Assembly: GCF_027352905.1 (NCBI RefSeq)
Contig: NZ_DAIEIF010000010.1
Span: 1-46,979, forward strand
Reading direction: 5' to 3'
Length of the DNA: 46,979 nucleotides
DNA from: Acidocella sp.
GTDB taxonomy: Bacteria > Pseudomonadota > Alphaproteobacteria > Acetobacterales > Acetobacteraceae
The position numbers and the translations under genes were made by a program. Under the pieces are notes generated by a model. It saw nothing but the letters and a program-made list of their open reading frames with translations. It did not search any database and had not been told where the DNA came from. Shown here piece by piece: positions 34,272 to 43,379 of this stretch. Position 1 is the stretch's first letter. Each line of letters opens with the position of its first letter.

Positions 34272-35042
34272 GTGCGGGGCGCGCTCGTCACCGGCGGCGG
34301 CCGCAGGCTGGGGGCGGTCATCGCCCGCCATCTCGGCGGCAAGGGCTGGCATGTCTTCGTGCATCATCACCAATCCGCGGCGGGCGCGCGCGAGGTGGCG
34401 GCGCAGATCATCGCGGCGGGCGGGCGGGCCACCCCCGTCCAGGCCGACCTCGCCGACGCCCAGGCGGTGGAGCGTCTTTTCGCGGCTTGCGAGGCCGCCT
34501 GCCCGCTCGGCCTGCTGGTCAACAACGCCTCGGGCTTCAGCTACGACACGGCCGCCAGCGTCTCGGCGGAGAGGCTGGAGGCGCATATGCGCGTCAATCT
34601 CTTCGCCCCGGCGCTGCTCACCCGCAACCTCCACGCCGCGCTCACCGCGCGCGGGGAGCGGGGCGTGGCGATCAGCCTCGTCGATAACAAGGTGTTCGGC
34701 CTCAATCCGGATTATTTCTCCTACACCCTCTCCAAGGTGGCCTTGCAGGGCATGATCCAGATGCAGGCGATGGCGCTGGCGCCGACGCTGCGGCTGGCGG
34801 GCATCGCCCCCGGCATCACGCTGATCAGCGGCCTGCAGACGCCGGAGGAATTCGAGCGCAGCCGCCGCAACAACCCGATGGGCATGGGCTGCACCCCGGA
34901 GCAGATCCTCAACGCCATCGATTTCATCCTCGCCAGCCCCGCCTATCATGGCCAGACGCTGGTGATCGATGGCGGGCAGGTGCTGCAGCGGCGCCCGCGC
35001 GATGTGGTATTTCTGGAAAATCCCGCCGCCGCCAAGGGCTGA
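34272..35042 (+). CDS. Pteridine-reductase-like SDR at end of hopanoid genes
   Basis: A 256-residue SDR with TGGGRRLG near residue 7, NNASGF, YTLSK (Tyr-xxx-Lys) and ARG-type cofactor residues. The RxxG variant of the glycine motif is typical of pteridine reductase/FolM-like dihydrofolate or dihydromonapterin reductases. The start is a GTG 3 bp after the cyclase stop. The gene may supply reduced pterin, or may act on hopanoid intermediates; position favours co-expression but not a specific reaction. Confidence 0.75.
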   Translation: MRGALVTGGGRRLGAVIARHLGGKGWHVFVHHHQSAAGAREVAAQIIAAGGRATPVQADLADAQAVERLFAACEAACPLGLLVNNASGFSYDTAASVSAERLEAHMRVNLFAPALLTRNLHAALTARGERGVAISLVDNKVFGLNPDYFSYTLSKVALQGMIQMQAMALAPTLRLAGIAPGITLISGLQTPEEFERSRRNNPMGMGCTPEQILNAIDFILASPAYHGQTLVIDGGQVLQRRPRDVVFLENPAAAKG

Positions 35043-35109
35043 GGCGGCGTTGCCGGGCCGGTGTTTCGCGGCTAATCAGGCCGGACAATCAAGTCAAAAG
35101 GGGTTCAGC

Positions 35110-36363
35110 TTGCAGAACCGTTCCCGGCGTCTCGCCGCCCTCGCCACCCTGGCCCTGCTCGCCGGGTGCGGCGCCGCCCATACGGTCGGGCACCAGCTTT
35201 TCGGCCTGGATAATGGCGCCAGCGCCTCGGGCGCGGTTTCCTCCGTCTTTGGCTACGCGGTGGCGGATGAACCGCAAGCGGCCCTGGTGGGGCGGGATAG
35301 TCTCAACCGGGGCGGCAACGCGGCGGATGCGGCGGCGGCGGAAGGCTTCGCCCTGGCCGTCACCCTGCCCTCCCGCGCCGGGCTGGGCGGCGGCGGCGCC
35401 TGCGTCATCAAGCTGGCCGATGCCAGCGGCAAAAAACAGTCGCCGGTGGTGCTGAGCTTCCCCGCCGCCGCGCCCGCCGCCACTGGCGGGGACCGCCCCG
35501 CCGCCGTGCCGATGCTGGCGCGCGGCTTGCTCGCCATGCAGGCCCGCTATGGGCGGCTGCCTCCTTCCGCCGTCATCGTGCCGGCCGAGCGTCTGGCGGG
35601 CGGCGCCCAGCTCTCTCAGGCCCTGGCGGCGGATCTCCAGGTGGTCGGCCCCGCCTTGCTGGCCGATCCCGGCGCGGCCGCGGTCTTCGCCCCCGGCGGG
35701 CGGGCGCTCGCGGTGGGGGCCAGCTTCCAGCAGCCCGACCTCGCCGCCACGCTGGAAACGCTGCGGGTGAATGGCGTCAACGGCCTCTACGCGGGCAGCG
35801 GCGCGGCGCAATTCGTCCAGGCCGCCGACGCGGCGGGCGGGGGCCTCACCGTGCAAGACCTCGCCAGCGCCACGCCCCGCTACCAGCCCCCCGTTTTCAG
35901 CCGGCAGGCCGGTTACGCCGTGGCCAGCCTGCCGCCCGCGCCCCCGCAGCCGGGCCGGGCGCTGCCCGCCTCCGCCGCCTTCATGGCGCTGGACAAGGAT
36001 GGCGGGTCGGTGGTGTGCGTCACCTCGATGAACAATCTCTTCGGCACCGGGCGCATCGCCCCCGGCACCGGCGTGCTGCTCGCCGCCTCGCCGCGCGCCT
36101 ATCCGCTGCCGGAGTTCGCCGCCGCCATCGCCTACGCGCCGGAGAGCCTCGCCTTCCGCGCCGCCGTGGCCGGCACCGGCCAGAACGAGGCGCAGGCAGC
36201 GGCCAGCATCGCGCTCACCAGCGCCCTCATCGGCCAGACCGCCCCCATCCCGCCGCCGGGCCGCGCCGATGTCATCTCCTGCCCCGGCAAGGTGCCGGGG
36301 GGCGAGGCCAGTTGCACGGCGCGCGCCGGCTCCCCCAGCGGCCTCGCCATCGGGGGGCGCTGA
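35110..36363 (+). CDS. Divergent gamma-glutamyltransferase-like lipoprotein
   Basis: A 417-residue protein with a lipobox ALLAGC (Cys20), so it is predicted to be a lipoprotein. Two Ntn-hydrolase/gamma-glutamyltranspeptidase blocks are recognisable: NRGGNAADAAAA (67-78) with GLGGGG (91-96), and ALDKDGGSVVCVTSMNNLFGTG (293-314). Where E. coli GGT has the Thr391 nucleophile of TTH, this has Ser288 (PASAAFMALDKDG). It is about 160 residues shorter than typical GGT. A TTG start at 35110 with AAAAGGGG upstream is used; no ATG gives the signal peptide. Activity is uncertain. The stop is 2 bp from the aminotransferase start. Confidence 0.7.
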   Translation: MQNRSRRLAALATLALLAGCGAAHTVGHQLFGLDNGASASGAVSSVFGYAVADEPQAALVGRDSLNRGGNAADAAAAEGFALAVTLPSRAGLGGGGACVIKLADASGKKQSPVVLSFPAAAPAATGGDRPAAVPMLARGLLAMQARYGRLPPSAVIVPAERLAGGAQLSQALAADLQVVGPALLADPGAAAVFAPGGRALAVGASFQQPDLAATLETLRVNGVNGLYAGSGAAQFVQAADAAGGGLTVQDLASATPRYQPPVFSRQAGYAVASLPPAPPQPGRALPASAAFMALDKDGGSVVCVTSMNNLFGTGRIAPGTGVLLAASPRAYPLPEFAAAIAYAPESLAFRAAVAGTGQNEAQAAASIALTSALIGQTAPIPPPGRADVISCPGKVPGGEASCTARAGSPSGLAIGGR

Positions 36364-36365
36364 GC

Positions 36366-37526
36366 ATGGCGCTCAAAACCGGCGCGGGCGGCAAGGTGCC
36401 GCCCTTCCGGGTGATGGATGTGATCCAGGCGGCCAATGCCCGCGCCGCCGCCCTGCCGCCGGGCGCGCCCAAAATCCTGCGCATGGAGGTGGGGCAGCCC
36501 GGCACCGGCCTGCCGCGCGGCGCGCGGGAGGCGGTGGAGGCGGCGCTGCGCAGCGGCGACCCGCTGGGCTATACCGAGGCGCTGGGCCGCCCCAGCCTGC
36601 GCGCGCGCCTCGCCCGGCATATGGCGGATTGGTACGGCGCCGACATCCCGCCCGCCCGCATCGCCGTCACGCTGGGCGCCTCGGGCGCCTTCCCTCTCGC
36701 CTTTCTCGCCGGGTTCGGCCCGGGCGATACCATCGCCCTCGCCGCGCCCTATTACCCGCCCTACTTCAACATCATCACCGCGCTCGGCCTGCGCCCCCTG
36801 GTGCTGCCCTGCGGGATCGAGACCGGTTTCCAGCCCAGCATCGCCATGCTGCGCGCCCTGCCGGAACCGCCGGACGGGCTGATCATCGCCAGCCCCGCCA
36901 ACCCCACCGGCTCCATGCTCGCCCCCGCCGAGCTGGAGGCGCTCTGCCGCTTCTGCCACGAAAACGGCATCCGCCTGATCTCGGACGAGATCTATCACGG
37001 CCTCACCTATGGCAAGCCCCAGGCGAGCGCGGCGCAATTCTCGGAGAGCGCCATCGTCGTCAACTCCTTCTCCAAATATTTCTCGATGACCGGCTGGCGT
37101 ATCGGCTGGATGGTGCTCCCGGCCGATCTGCAACGCGTGACCGAGACGCTGGCCCAGAATTTCTTCATCTCCGCCGCCTATGTCTCGCAGGTGGCGGCGG
37201 AGGCGGCGCTGGATTGCGGGCAGGAGCTGGAAGCCTACCGCGCCAATTACGTCCAGGCGCGCGAGATATTAATGGCGGGGCTGCGCGCGGCGGGCTTCCC
37301 CCATTTCTCGCCGCCGGACGGTGCCTTCTACATCTATGCCGATATCGGGGACCGCGCCGCGGACAGCACCGCCTTCTGCGCCCGGCTGCTGGCGGAGCTG
37401 GGCATCGCCGCCACGCCGGGCGTGGATTTCGACGCGGCGCGCGGCGGGCGCTACTTCCGGCTCAGCTACTGCGCCAGCCTCGCCGATATCGAGGAGGCCG
37501 TGACGCGGCTGAAACGGCTGGGCTGA
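36366..37526 (+). CDS. Class I/II PLP aminotransferase
   Basis: A 386-residue fold-type I aminotransferase of the aspartate/aromatic aminotransferase group. The landmarks are LGYTEALGRPSLRARLARH, PYYPPYFN, SPANPTGS (176-183), SDEIYHGLTYG and the PLP lysine Lys237 in NSFSKYFSMTGWRIGW. The substrate cannot be told from motifs. It follows the GGT-like gene by 2 bp and ends the hopanoid-adjacent gene run. The known hopanoid aminotransferase HpnO is a class III enzyme, so this is not HpnO. Confidence 0.88.
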   Translation: MALKTGAGGKVPPFRVMDVIQAANARAAALPPGAPKILRMEVGQPGTGLPRGAREAVEAALRSGDPLGYTEALGRPSLRARLARHMADWYGADIPPARIAVTLGASGAFPLAFLAGFGPGDTIALAAPYYPPYFNIITALGLRPLVLPCGIETGFQPSIAMLRALPEPPDGLIIASPANPTGSMLAPAELEALCRFCHENGIRLISDEIYHGLTYGKPQASAAQFSESAIVVNSFSKYFSMTGWRIGWMVLPADLQRVTETLAQNFFISAAYVSQVAAEAALDCGQELEAYRANYVQAREILMAGLRAAGFPHFSPPDGAFYIYADIGDRAADSTAFCARLLAELGIAATPGVDFDAARGGRYFRLSYCASLADIEEAVTRLKRLG

Positions 37527-37532
37527 GCTTTG

Positions 37533-37548
37533 TTTACTCGTGAGTAAA
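37533..37548. promoter_or_regulatory. Inverted repeat in etfBA promoter region
   Basis: TTTACTC and GAGTAAA form perfect 7-bp arms around a GT centre, 78 bp before the etfB start. The shape fits a TetR-type operator. A TACAAT at 37574-37579, with TTGGGG 19 bp upstream, is a weak candidate promoter and would place this operator just upstream of the -35. Regulator identity is unknown. Confidence 0.5.
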
Positions 37549-37626
37549 TTGGGGCTTTCCAGGGCGGGAGACATACAATATCAAGGCCCCACTCCCATTC
37601 CGGGACACTGGAGAGGTGTATAAGAA

Positions 37627-38376
37627 ATGAAAGTGCTGGTCGCTGTGAAGCGGGTGGTCGATTACAACGTCAAGGTCCGGGTGAAATCGGACAAGACGGG
37701 GGTTGAGACCGCCGGCGTGAAAATGTCCATGAACCCGTTCGACGAGATCGCCGTCGAGGAAGCCGTGCGGCTAAAGGAAAAAGGCGCGGTGGAGGAGGTC
37801 ATCGCCGTCTCCATCGGCGTCGCCCAGGCACAGGAGACCATCCGCACCGCCCTCGCCATGGGGGCCGATCGCGGCATATTGGTCGAGGCGGATGGAACCG
37901 TGGAGCCGCTAGCCGTGGCGAAGATCCTCAAGGAACTCGCCAAGAAAGAGGGCGTGGAGCTGGTGCTGCTCGGCAAGCAGGCCATCGATGACGACATGAA
38001 CGCCACCGGCCAGATGCTGGCCGCCCTGCTCGGCTGGCCCCAGGGCACCTTCGCCTCCAAGATCGAGATCGCCGACGGCAGCGCCACCGTGACCCGCGAG
38101 GTGGATGGCGGGCTGCAAACGGTGAAGCTGAAGCTGCCCGCCGTCGTCACCGCCGATCTGCGCCTCAACGAGCCGCGCTACGCCTCGCTGCCCAATATCA
38201 TGAAGGCGCGCAAGAAGCCGATCGAGACGGTGAAGCCGGCCGATCTCAACGTGGATGTCACGCCGCGTTTGACCGTGATCAATGTCAGCGAGCCGCCAAC
38301 GCGCAAGGCTGGCGTCAAGGTGCCGGATGTGGCGACTCTCGTCGAGAAACTCCGCAACGAAGCGAAGGTGATCTGA
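37627..38376 (+). CDS. etfB: Electron transfer flavoprotein beta subunit
   Basis: A 249-residue ETF beta with [14 protein letters not shown], a [17 protein letters not shown] block, [15 protein letters not shown] and the C-terminal adenine-nucleotide site segment ([26 protein letters not shown]). With EtfA it passes electrons from acyl-CoA dehydrogenases to ETF-ubiquinone oxidoreductase. SD GGAGAGG lies about 10 nt before ATG. One base separates it from etfA. Confidence 0.96.
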   Translation: MKVLVAVKRVVDYNVKVRVKSDKTGVETAGVKMSMNPFDEIAVEEAVRLKEKGAVEEVIAVSIGVAQAQETIRTALAMGADRGILVEADGTVEPLAVAKILKELAKKEGVELVLLGKQAIDDDMNATGQMLAALLGWPQGTFASKIEIADGSATVTREVDGGLQTVKLKLPAVVTADLRLNEPRYASLPNIMKARKKPIETVKPADLNVDVTPRLTVINVSEPPTRKAGVKVPDVATLVEKLRNEAKVI

Positions 38377-38377
38377 T

Positions 38378-39310
38378 ATGACTGTTCTGGTTATTCTCGA
38401 TTTCGACGCCGAGGGCGTCAAGCAGCCTTCGCGCTCCGCCATCGCCGCCGCCACCAAGCTGGGGGACGCGCACGCGCTGGTGGCCGGCTCCGGCGTGGAC
38501 GCCGTGGCCGAAAAAGCCGCCAAGATTCCCGGCATCTCCAAGGTGCTGGTGGCGGATGACCCCGCCTACGCGCACGCTTTGGCCGAGCCGCTGGCGGCGC
38601 TGATCGCCAAGCTCGCGGGCGATTACACCCATGTTCTCCAGGCGGCCACCGCCGTGGGCAAGAACGTGATGCCGCGTGTCGCCGCCCTGCTCGATGTCCA
38701 GGTAATCTCCGATGTTTCCGACATCGTGGACGCGGATACCTTCGTGCGGCCGATCTATGCCGGCAACGCGCTCGCCACCGTGAAATCCGCCGACGCCAAG
38801 AAGGTGCTGACGGTGCGCGCCTCCGCCTTCGACCCGGTGCCGGAGGAAGGCGGCTCCGCCACGATCGACAAACTCAGCGTCTCGCCCGAGGCGGCCGACC
38901 AATCCAGCTATGTCGGCTCGGAACTCTCCAAATCGGAGCGGCCGGAGCTGACGGCGGCGCGGGTGATCATCTCCGGCGGGCGCGGCATGCAGAACGGCGA
39001 GAATTTCACCAAGCTGATCGAGCCGATCGCCGACAAGCTGGGGGCCGCCGTCGGCGCCTCCCGCGCGGCGGTGGATGCCGGGTTCGTCCCCAGCGATTAT
39101 CAGGTCGGCCAGACCGGCAAGATCGTCGCGCCGGAGCTCTATATCGCGGTCGGCATTTCCGGCGCGATCCAGCATCTGGCGGGCATGAAGGATTCCAAGG
39201 TGATCGTCGCCATCAACAAGGATGAGGACGCGCCGATCTTCCAGGTCGCGGATTACGGCCTGGTCGGCGATCTCTTCACCGTGCTTCCTGAACTGGAGAA
39301 GGCGCTCTAA
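38378..39310 (+). CDS. etfA: Electron transfer flavoprotein alpha subunit
   Basis: A 310-residue ETF alpha. The C-terminal FAD-binding half has [50 protein letters not shown] and [20 protein letters not shown]. It forms the heterodimer with EtfB. Two bases separate it from the dehydrogenase gene, so all three are one unit. Confidence 0.97.
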   Translation: MTVLVILDFDAEGVKQPSRSAIAAATKLGDAHALVAGSGVDAVAEKAAKIPGISKVLVADDPAYAHALAEPLAALIAKLAGDYTHVLQAATAVGKNVMPRVAALLDVQVISDVSDIVDADTFVRPIYAGNALATVKSADAKKVLTVRASAFDPVPEEGGSATIDKLSVSPEAADQSSYVGSELSKSERPELTAARVIISGGRGMQNGENFTKLIEPIADKLGAAVGASRAAVDAGFVPSDYQVGQTGKIVAPELYIAVGISGAIQHLAGMKDSKVIVAINKDEDAPIFQVADYGLVGDLFTVLPELEKAL

Positions 39311-39312
39311 CC

Positions 39313-40188
39313 ATGAATATCGGCAAAATCGGAGTCATCGGCGGCGGTTTGATGGGGAATGGCATCGCTCATGCGGCGGTGGCTTCCGGTTTTGAGGTAA
39401 CATTGGTCGACGCCTTCGAGGCAGCGCTCAAGAAAGCCCTGGCCACCATCGACAAGAACATGGAGCGTCAGGTCATCAAGGGCGCGATGACCGAGGACGA
39501 GAAGGCGGCGACGCTCAAACGCCTCTCCTCCTCGACCGATTACCGGCAATTGCGCGGCGCCGATATCATCATCGAGGCGGTGCCCGAAAACCTGGACATC
39601 AAGAAATCCATCTACAAGGAATTGCAGGAGGTGATGGGGCCGGAGACGATCCTCGCCTCCAACACCTCCTCCATCTCCATCACCGAGCTCGGGGCGTGTT
39701 CGGGCCGCCCGGATAAATTCATCGGCATGCATTTCTTCAATCCGGTGCCGGTGATGAAACTGGTCGAGGTCATCAGGGGCCTCGCGACCTCGGACACGAC
39801 CTATCAGACCATCTGCGCCCTGGCGGAGAAGCTGGGCAAGACCACCGCCACCGCCCAGGATTCCCCCGGCTTCATCGTCAACCGCATCCTCTGCCCGATG
39901 ATCAACGAGGCGATCTTCGCCCTCTCGGAAGGGGTGGGCGATGTCCTTTCCATCGACACGGGGATGAAGCTGGGCGCCAGCCACCCGATGGGGCCGCTCA
40001 CCCTCGCCGATTTCGTCGGGCTGGACACGCTGCTTTCGGTCATGCGGGTGATGCATGCCGATCTCGGCGAGGATAAATACCGCCCGGCGCCGCTCTTGAT
40101 CAAACTCGTCAATGCCGGCTGGCTCGGACATAAATCCGGCCGGGGCTTTTACGATTACAGCACCACCCCGCCCAAGCCCACGCTCTGA
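39313..40188 (+). CDS. 3-hydroxybutyryl-CoA dehydrogenase
   Basis: A 291-residue 3-hydroxyacyl-CoA dehydrogenase of the short (Hbd/PaaH-like) type. The NAD motif is [12 protein letters not shown] (10-21), the catalytic His is in [15 protein letters not shown], and the C-terminal substrate domain has [15 protein letters not shown] and [18 protein letters not shown]. It sits with etfBA in the common alphaproteobacterial arrangement for short-chain acyl-CoA or PHB metabolism. It could also handle products of pimelyl-CoA beta-oxidation. Confidence 0.93.
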   Translation: MNIGKIGVIGGGLMGNGIAHAAVASGFEVTLVDAFEAALKKALATIDKNMERQVIKGAMTEDEKAATLKRLSSSTDYRQLRGADIIIEAVPENLDIKKSIYKELQEVMGPETILASNTSSISITELGACSGRPDKFIGMHFFNPVPVMKLVEVIRGLATSDTTYQTICALAEKLGKTTATAQDSPGFIVNRILCPMINEAIFALSEGVGDVLSIDTGMKLGASHPMGPLTLADFVGLDTLLSVMRVMHADLGEDKYRPAPLLIKLVNAGWLGHKSGRGFYDYSTTPPKPTL

Positions 40189-40206
40189 GCCGGGCGGGCG
40201 GCGGCG

Positions 40207-41751
40207 TCATTCCATGGCCGAGGCCGCGCCGCCATGCTCCGAGGGGGCGGCGCTCAGCACCGGCCGGCGCATCAGAAACACGCAGAACGCCGCCGGGATG
40301 ACGCACATCAGCATGAAGCGGTAATCGTCGATATAGGCGATGATGCGCGCCTGGGTGGTCACCAGCGAATCCAGCATGGCCGCGCCGGTGGGGCTGCCCG
40401 GATTCCAATAATGGCTCACCGCGCCACCCGCCTGCAGGGGCCGGGAGAAGGGCGTGATGTACTCCATCAGATTGGCATGCTCATAGATCGTCATATGGTC
40501 GAGCAGGGCCGAGGTGACGGAGATGCCGACCGCGCTGCCGACATTGCGGAACAAGGCGAGCAGGGCGGCGGCCTGGGTACGCAGCGCCGGCTCCAGCGTG
40601 TAATAAGCCACCACCTGGAGGGGCACGAAGACGAAGCCGAGCCCGGTGCCCTGCAGCGTGATCGTCGCCATCATGTAGCTCTGGCTGACCGAGGGGGTCC
40701 ACCCTTCCTGCATGTGCAGCGAATAGCCGAGCAGGATATAGCCCAGCAGCATCAGCTTGCGGGGATCGACCCGGTTGGTCAGCCGCCCCGCCACCAGCAT
40801 CGAGCACATGGTGCCAAAGCCGCGCGGCGCCATCACCAGCCCCGCCGTGGCCACGGGGTAATTGCCGAGATTTTCCAGAAACGGCGCCAGCAGCGCGGAT
40901 GAGGCGAGCAGCACCATCCCCACCAGCAGCATGGTCAGCAGCGCGGCGGTGAAATTGCGGTCGGCGAAAATCCGGCGCGGGATGAAGGGCTGCCGCGCCG
41001 TCGCCATATGGACGAGAAACAGATACATCCCCAGCCCGGCGACGATGAACGAGCCGATGATGAAATTGGAGTTCAGCCAGTCCAGCTCCTGGCCGCGGTC
41101 GAGGGCGATTTGCAGTGCCGACAGGCCGAGCGAGAGCACGCCGAATCCCAGCCAGTCGAACCCGCCGATGGGTTGCGGCTTGCGCCCCGGCATCAGCACC
41201 ATCAGCCCCAGCACGGCGATGATGCCAAAGGGCAGATTGACGAAGAACACGTAGCGCCAATTCCAGGTATCGGTGAGATAGCCGCCCAGGGTCGGTCCCA
41301 GGATCGGCCCCAGCATCACCCCCATGCCCCAGATGGACATGGCGACGCCGCGCTGCTCGATGGGGTAGATATCCATCATCGTCGCCTGGGAGAGCGGCAC
41401 CAGCGCCGCGCCGAAGGCGCCTTGCAGCAGCCGGTCCACCACCATCTCGCTCAGCCCCTGGGCGATGCCGCACATCATCGAGGTCACGGTGAAGCCGACC
41501 AGGCAGACGATGAAGAGATTCTTGCGCCCGAACCGCGCCGCCAGCCAGCCCACCGGCGCGGTCATGATCGCCGCCATCACCACATAGGAGGTGAGCACCC
41601 AGGTGATCTCGTCATAAGAGGCCGAGAGCGAGCCCTGCATATAGGGCAGGGCGACATTGGCGATGGTCGAATCGAGCGCCTGCATCAGCGTCGCGATCAT
41701 CAGGCAGACGGTGATGAGGCCGCGATTCTTAACCGCCAGCGTCGCGGACAT
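40207..41751 (-). CDS. DHA2-family MFS efflux permease (EmrB-like)
   Basis: A 514-residue permease with 14 predicted helices. Motif A-like WLAARFGRKN lies after helix 2, and motif C-like GVMLGPILGPTLGGYL is present, marking a proton-driven antiporter of the DHA2 family. It overlaps its membrane-fusion partner by one base, as in emrAB. Long C-terminal tail (about 60 residues) after the last helix. Substrates are probably hydrophobic or aromatic toxicants; not determinable. Confidence 0.93.
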   Translation of the reverse strand: MSATLAVKNRGLITVCLMIATLMQALDSTIANVALPYMQGSLSASYDEITWVLTSYVVMAAIMTAPVGWLAARFGRKNLFIVCLVGFTVTSMMCGIAQGLSEMVVDRLLQGAFGAALVPLSQATMMDIYPIEQRGVAMSIWGMGVMLGPILGPTLGGYLTDTWNWRYVFFVNLPFGIIAVLGLMVLMPGRKPQPIGGFDWLGFGVLSLGLSALQIALDRGQELDWLNSNFIIGSFIVAGLGMYLFLVHMATARQPFIPRRIFADRNFTAALLTMLLVGMVLLASSALLAPFLENLGNYPVATAGLVMAPRGFGTMCSMLVAGRLTNRVDPRKLMLLGYILLGYSLHMQEGWTPSVSQSYMMATITLQGTGLGFVFVPLQVVAYYTLEPALRTQAAALLALFRNVGSAVGISVTSALLDHMTIYEHANLMEYITPFSRPLQAGGAVSHYWNPGSPTGAAMLDSLVTTQARIIAYIDDYRFMLMCVIPAAFCVFLMRRPVLSAAPSEHGGAASAME

Positions 41752-42854
41752 CAGAACAGATCCGAGAGGTGGCGGCGGTGATGCGTGTCGACCGAGATTT
41801 CCGTGCTCATCCCCGCCCGCAAGGGCAGGTCCGGCCCGGACACGAACTCGATGCGCAACGGAATGCGCTGCACCACCTTGACCCAGTTGCCGGAGGAATT
41901 CTGCGCCGGCAGCACCGAGAATTGCGAGCCGGTCACCGGGGCGATGCTCTCCACCACCCCCTTCCAGTGCTCGCCGGGATAGGTGTCGATGGTGATGTCC
42001 ACGCTCTGCCCCGGCCGCACCCAGGTGAGCTGGTCCTCCTTGGGCTGGGCGGTGATATAAATATCAGAGGCCGAAACCAGCCCGAAGGCGGCGGTGCCGG
42101 CGGGCAGCATCATGCCGGGTTGCAATTGCTCGACATTGGTGACAGTGCCGCCAAAGGGCGCCCTCACCACGCTATGGCGCTGGTTGACCAGCGCCTGGTT
42201 GAGATTGGCGAGCGCGCTTTGATATTGCGGGGTCTTGGTGGGGTCGATATTGGGGTCGTTGCTCAACCGCGCCAATTGCTGGCCCGCATTCGCCTCCATC
42301 TGGGCGAGACGCGCCGTGTCCCCGGCCAGGGTGAAGCGGGCATCGTCATATTGGGCGCGGGTGGCGCCGCCCGAATTCACGACCGCGGCGTAACGGTTGA
42401 AATTCGCCTGGTCCTTGGCCACCAGGGCCCGCTGCTCCTCGATCTGCGCTTCCGCCATCCGGTAGCCATGCTTGGCGGCGTTGATATCCTCGACCGTCTG
42501 GGCCAGCTGCGCCTCTGCCGCCGCCACCGCGATGGCGAAAGTGCTCTGGCGCAGCTCGAACAGAATCTGCCCCTGCTCGACGGCCTCATTGTCTTTCACC
42601 CGAATCTCGCCGACCAGGCCGGAGACATCGGTGGAGAGCGAAACCTTCGCCGCGTCGATATAGCTGTCATCGGTGGAGACATAGCGCCCGCCGGACAGCC
42701 AGAAGAGCAGACAGCCCAGCGCCACGAGCAGCACGCCGCCCCCCATCAGCACCGGCCGCAAAATCGCCCGGTGGCGGGCCTTTTTCACCGCCGCCGTGCC
42801 GGGGGGGCGCGGCTCCGCTCCTTCGAGTGGCGCGGCCTGGGGGTGGGACGACAT
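41751..42854 (-). CDS. HlyD/EmrA-type membrane fusion protein
   Basis: A 367-residue periplasmic adaptor with an N-terminal anchor (about 33-52), a biotinyl-lipoyl hairpin (GLVGEIRVKDNEAVEQGQILFEL), a helical coiled-coil segment and the return RAPFGGTVTNVEQLQPGMML. It bridges the EmrB-like pump to an outer-membrane channel. ATG 42854 follows AGGAGAA at 8 nt and overlaps the MarR stop (TGATG). A TTG codon just upstream is not used. Confidence 0.92.
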   Translation of the reverse strand: MSSHPQAAPLEGAEPRPPGTAAVKKARHRAILRPVLMGGGVLLVALGCLLFWLSGGRYVSTDDSYIDAAKVSLSTDVSGLVGEIRVKDNEAVEQGQILFELRQSTFAIAVAAAEAQLAQTVEDINAAKHGYRMAEAQIEEQRALVAKDQANFNRYAAVVNSGGATRAQYDDARFTLAGDTARLAQMEANAGQQLARLSNDPNIDPTKTPQYQSALANLNQALVNQRHSVVRAPFGGTVTNVEQLQPGMMLPAGTAAFGLVSASDIYITAQPKEDQLTWVRPGQSVDITIDTYPGEHWKGVVESIAPVTGSQFSVLPAQNSSGNWVKVVQRIPLRIEFVSGPDLPLRAGMSTEISVDTHHRRHLSDLF

Positions 42855-43327
42855 CAAGCGTTCTCCTCTAGAGTTTTTTGGCCGCCCGGCGCCGTCGCGT
42901 CCGGCCCCCGCGCCAGATTGGTTTTCATTGCCCGCAGCCCCCGCAGCACCGCCTCGCGGTCCGCCCCGGTGAGGCCCTCGGTGATCAAAGCGGTGATCTG
43001 CCCCCGCTGGCGGTCGATCTCCGCCAGCTGCGCCACCGCCGCCGGGCGCAGATGCAGCCGCCAGACGCGGCGGTCATGCGCGTCCCCCCGCCGGGCGATC
43101 AGCCCCAGCGCCTCCAGCCGGTCCACCAGCCGGGCCGCCGTGATCGGCTCGACCTCCAGCAGATCGGCGAGCTCCTTCTGGGTCAGGCCGGGGTGATGAT
43201 GGATATGCTTGAGGCAGCTCCATTGCGCCCGGGTCATGCCGTGCTCGCGCGCGCGCCGCTCGGCTTCCGTGCGGGCCAGCCGCGCGACACCCATCAGCAG
43301 GATCAGGAGATCATCCTCGGAACTCAT
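42854..43327 (-). CDS. MarR-family regulator of the efflux operon
   Basis: A 157-residue winged-helix protein with MTRAQWSCLKHIHHHPGLTQKELADLLEVEPITAARLVDRLEALGLI-type helices (shown in parts: LTQKELADLLEVE, ITAARLVDRLEALG) and the wing GDAHDRRVWRLHL. It is first in the operon with the EmrA/EmrB genes and is probably their autoregulatory repressor, responding to a pump substrate. ATG 43327 has AGGAG only 2-3 nt away, and a TATAAT sits 11 nt upstream. Confidence 0.9.
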   Translation of the reverse strand: MSSEDDLLILLMGVARLARTEAERRAREHGMTRAQWSCLKHIHHHPGLTQKELADLLEVEPITAARLVDRLEALGLIARRGDAHDRRVWRLHLRPAAVAQLAEIDRQRGQITALITEGLTGADREAVLRGLRAMKTNLARGPDATAPGGQKTLEENA

Positions 43328-43337
43328 AACTCCTGAT

Positions 43338-43343
43338 ATTATA
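43338..43343 (-). promoter_or_regulatory. Candidate -10 box of the MarR-EmrAB operon
   Basis: On the minus strand, TATAAT reads from 43343 to 43338, 10 nt before the ATG, in an otherwise GC-rich stretch. No good -35 is visible at 16-18 bp. A short leader is implied. AACTC/GAGTT arms flank the spacer (43322-43326 and 43354-43358) and might be part of an operator. Confidence 0.4.
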
Positions 43344-43379
43344 ACGTGGCTTACGAGTTTGCGCCCCCGCGCGGCGCGC

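Noticed and set aside
32940-34949. 669-codon minus-strand open frame across shc
   Set aside because: It is antisense to the squalene-hopene cyclase and SDR genes, has no recognisable motif and shows Arg/Gly/Ala-rich shadow composition.
36366-37526. HpnO hopanoid aminotransferase
   Set aside because: Motifs are class I/II, whereas HpnO is class III; context alone is not enough.
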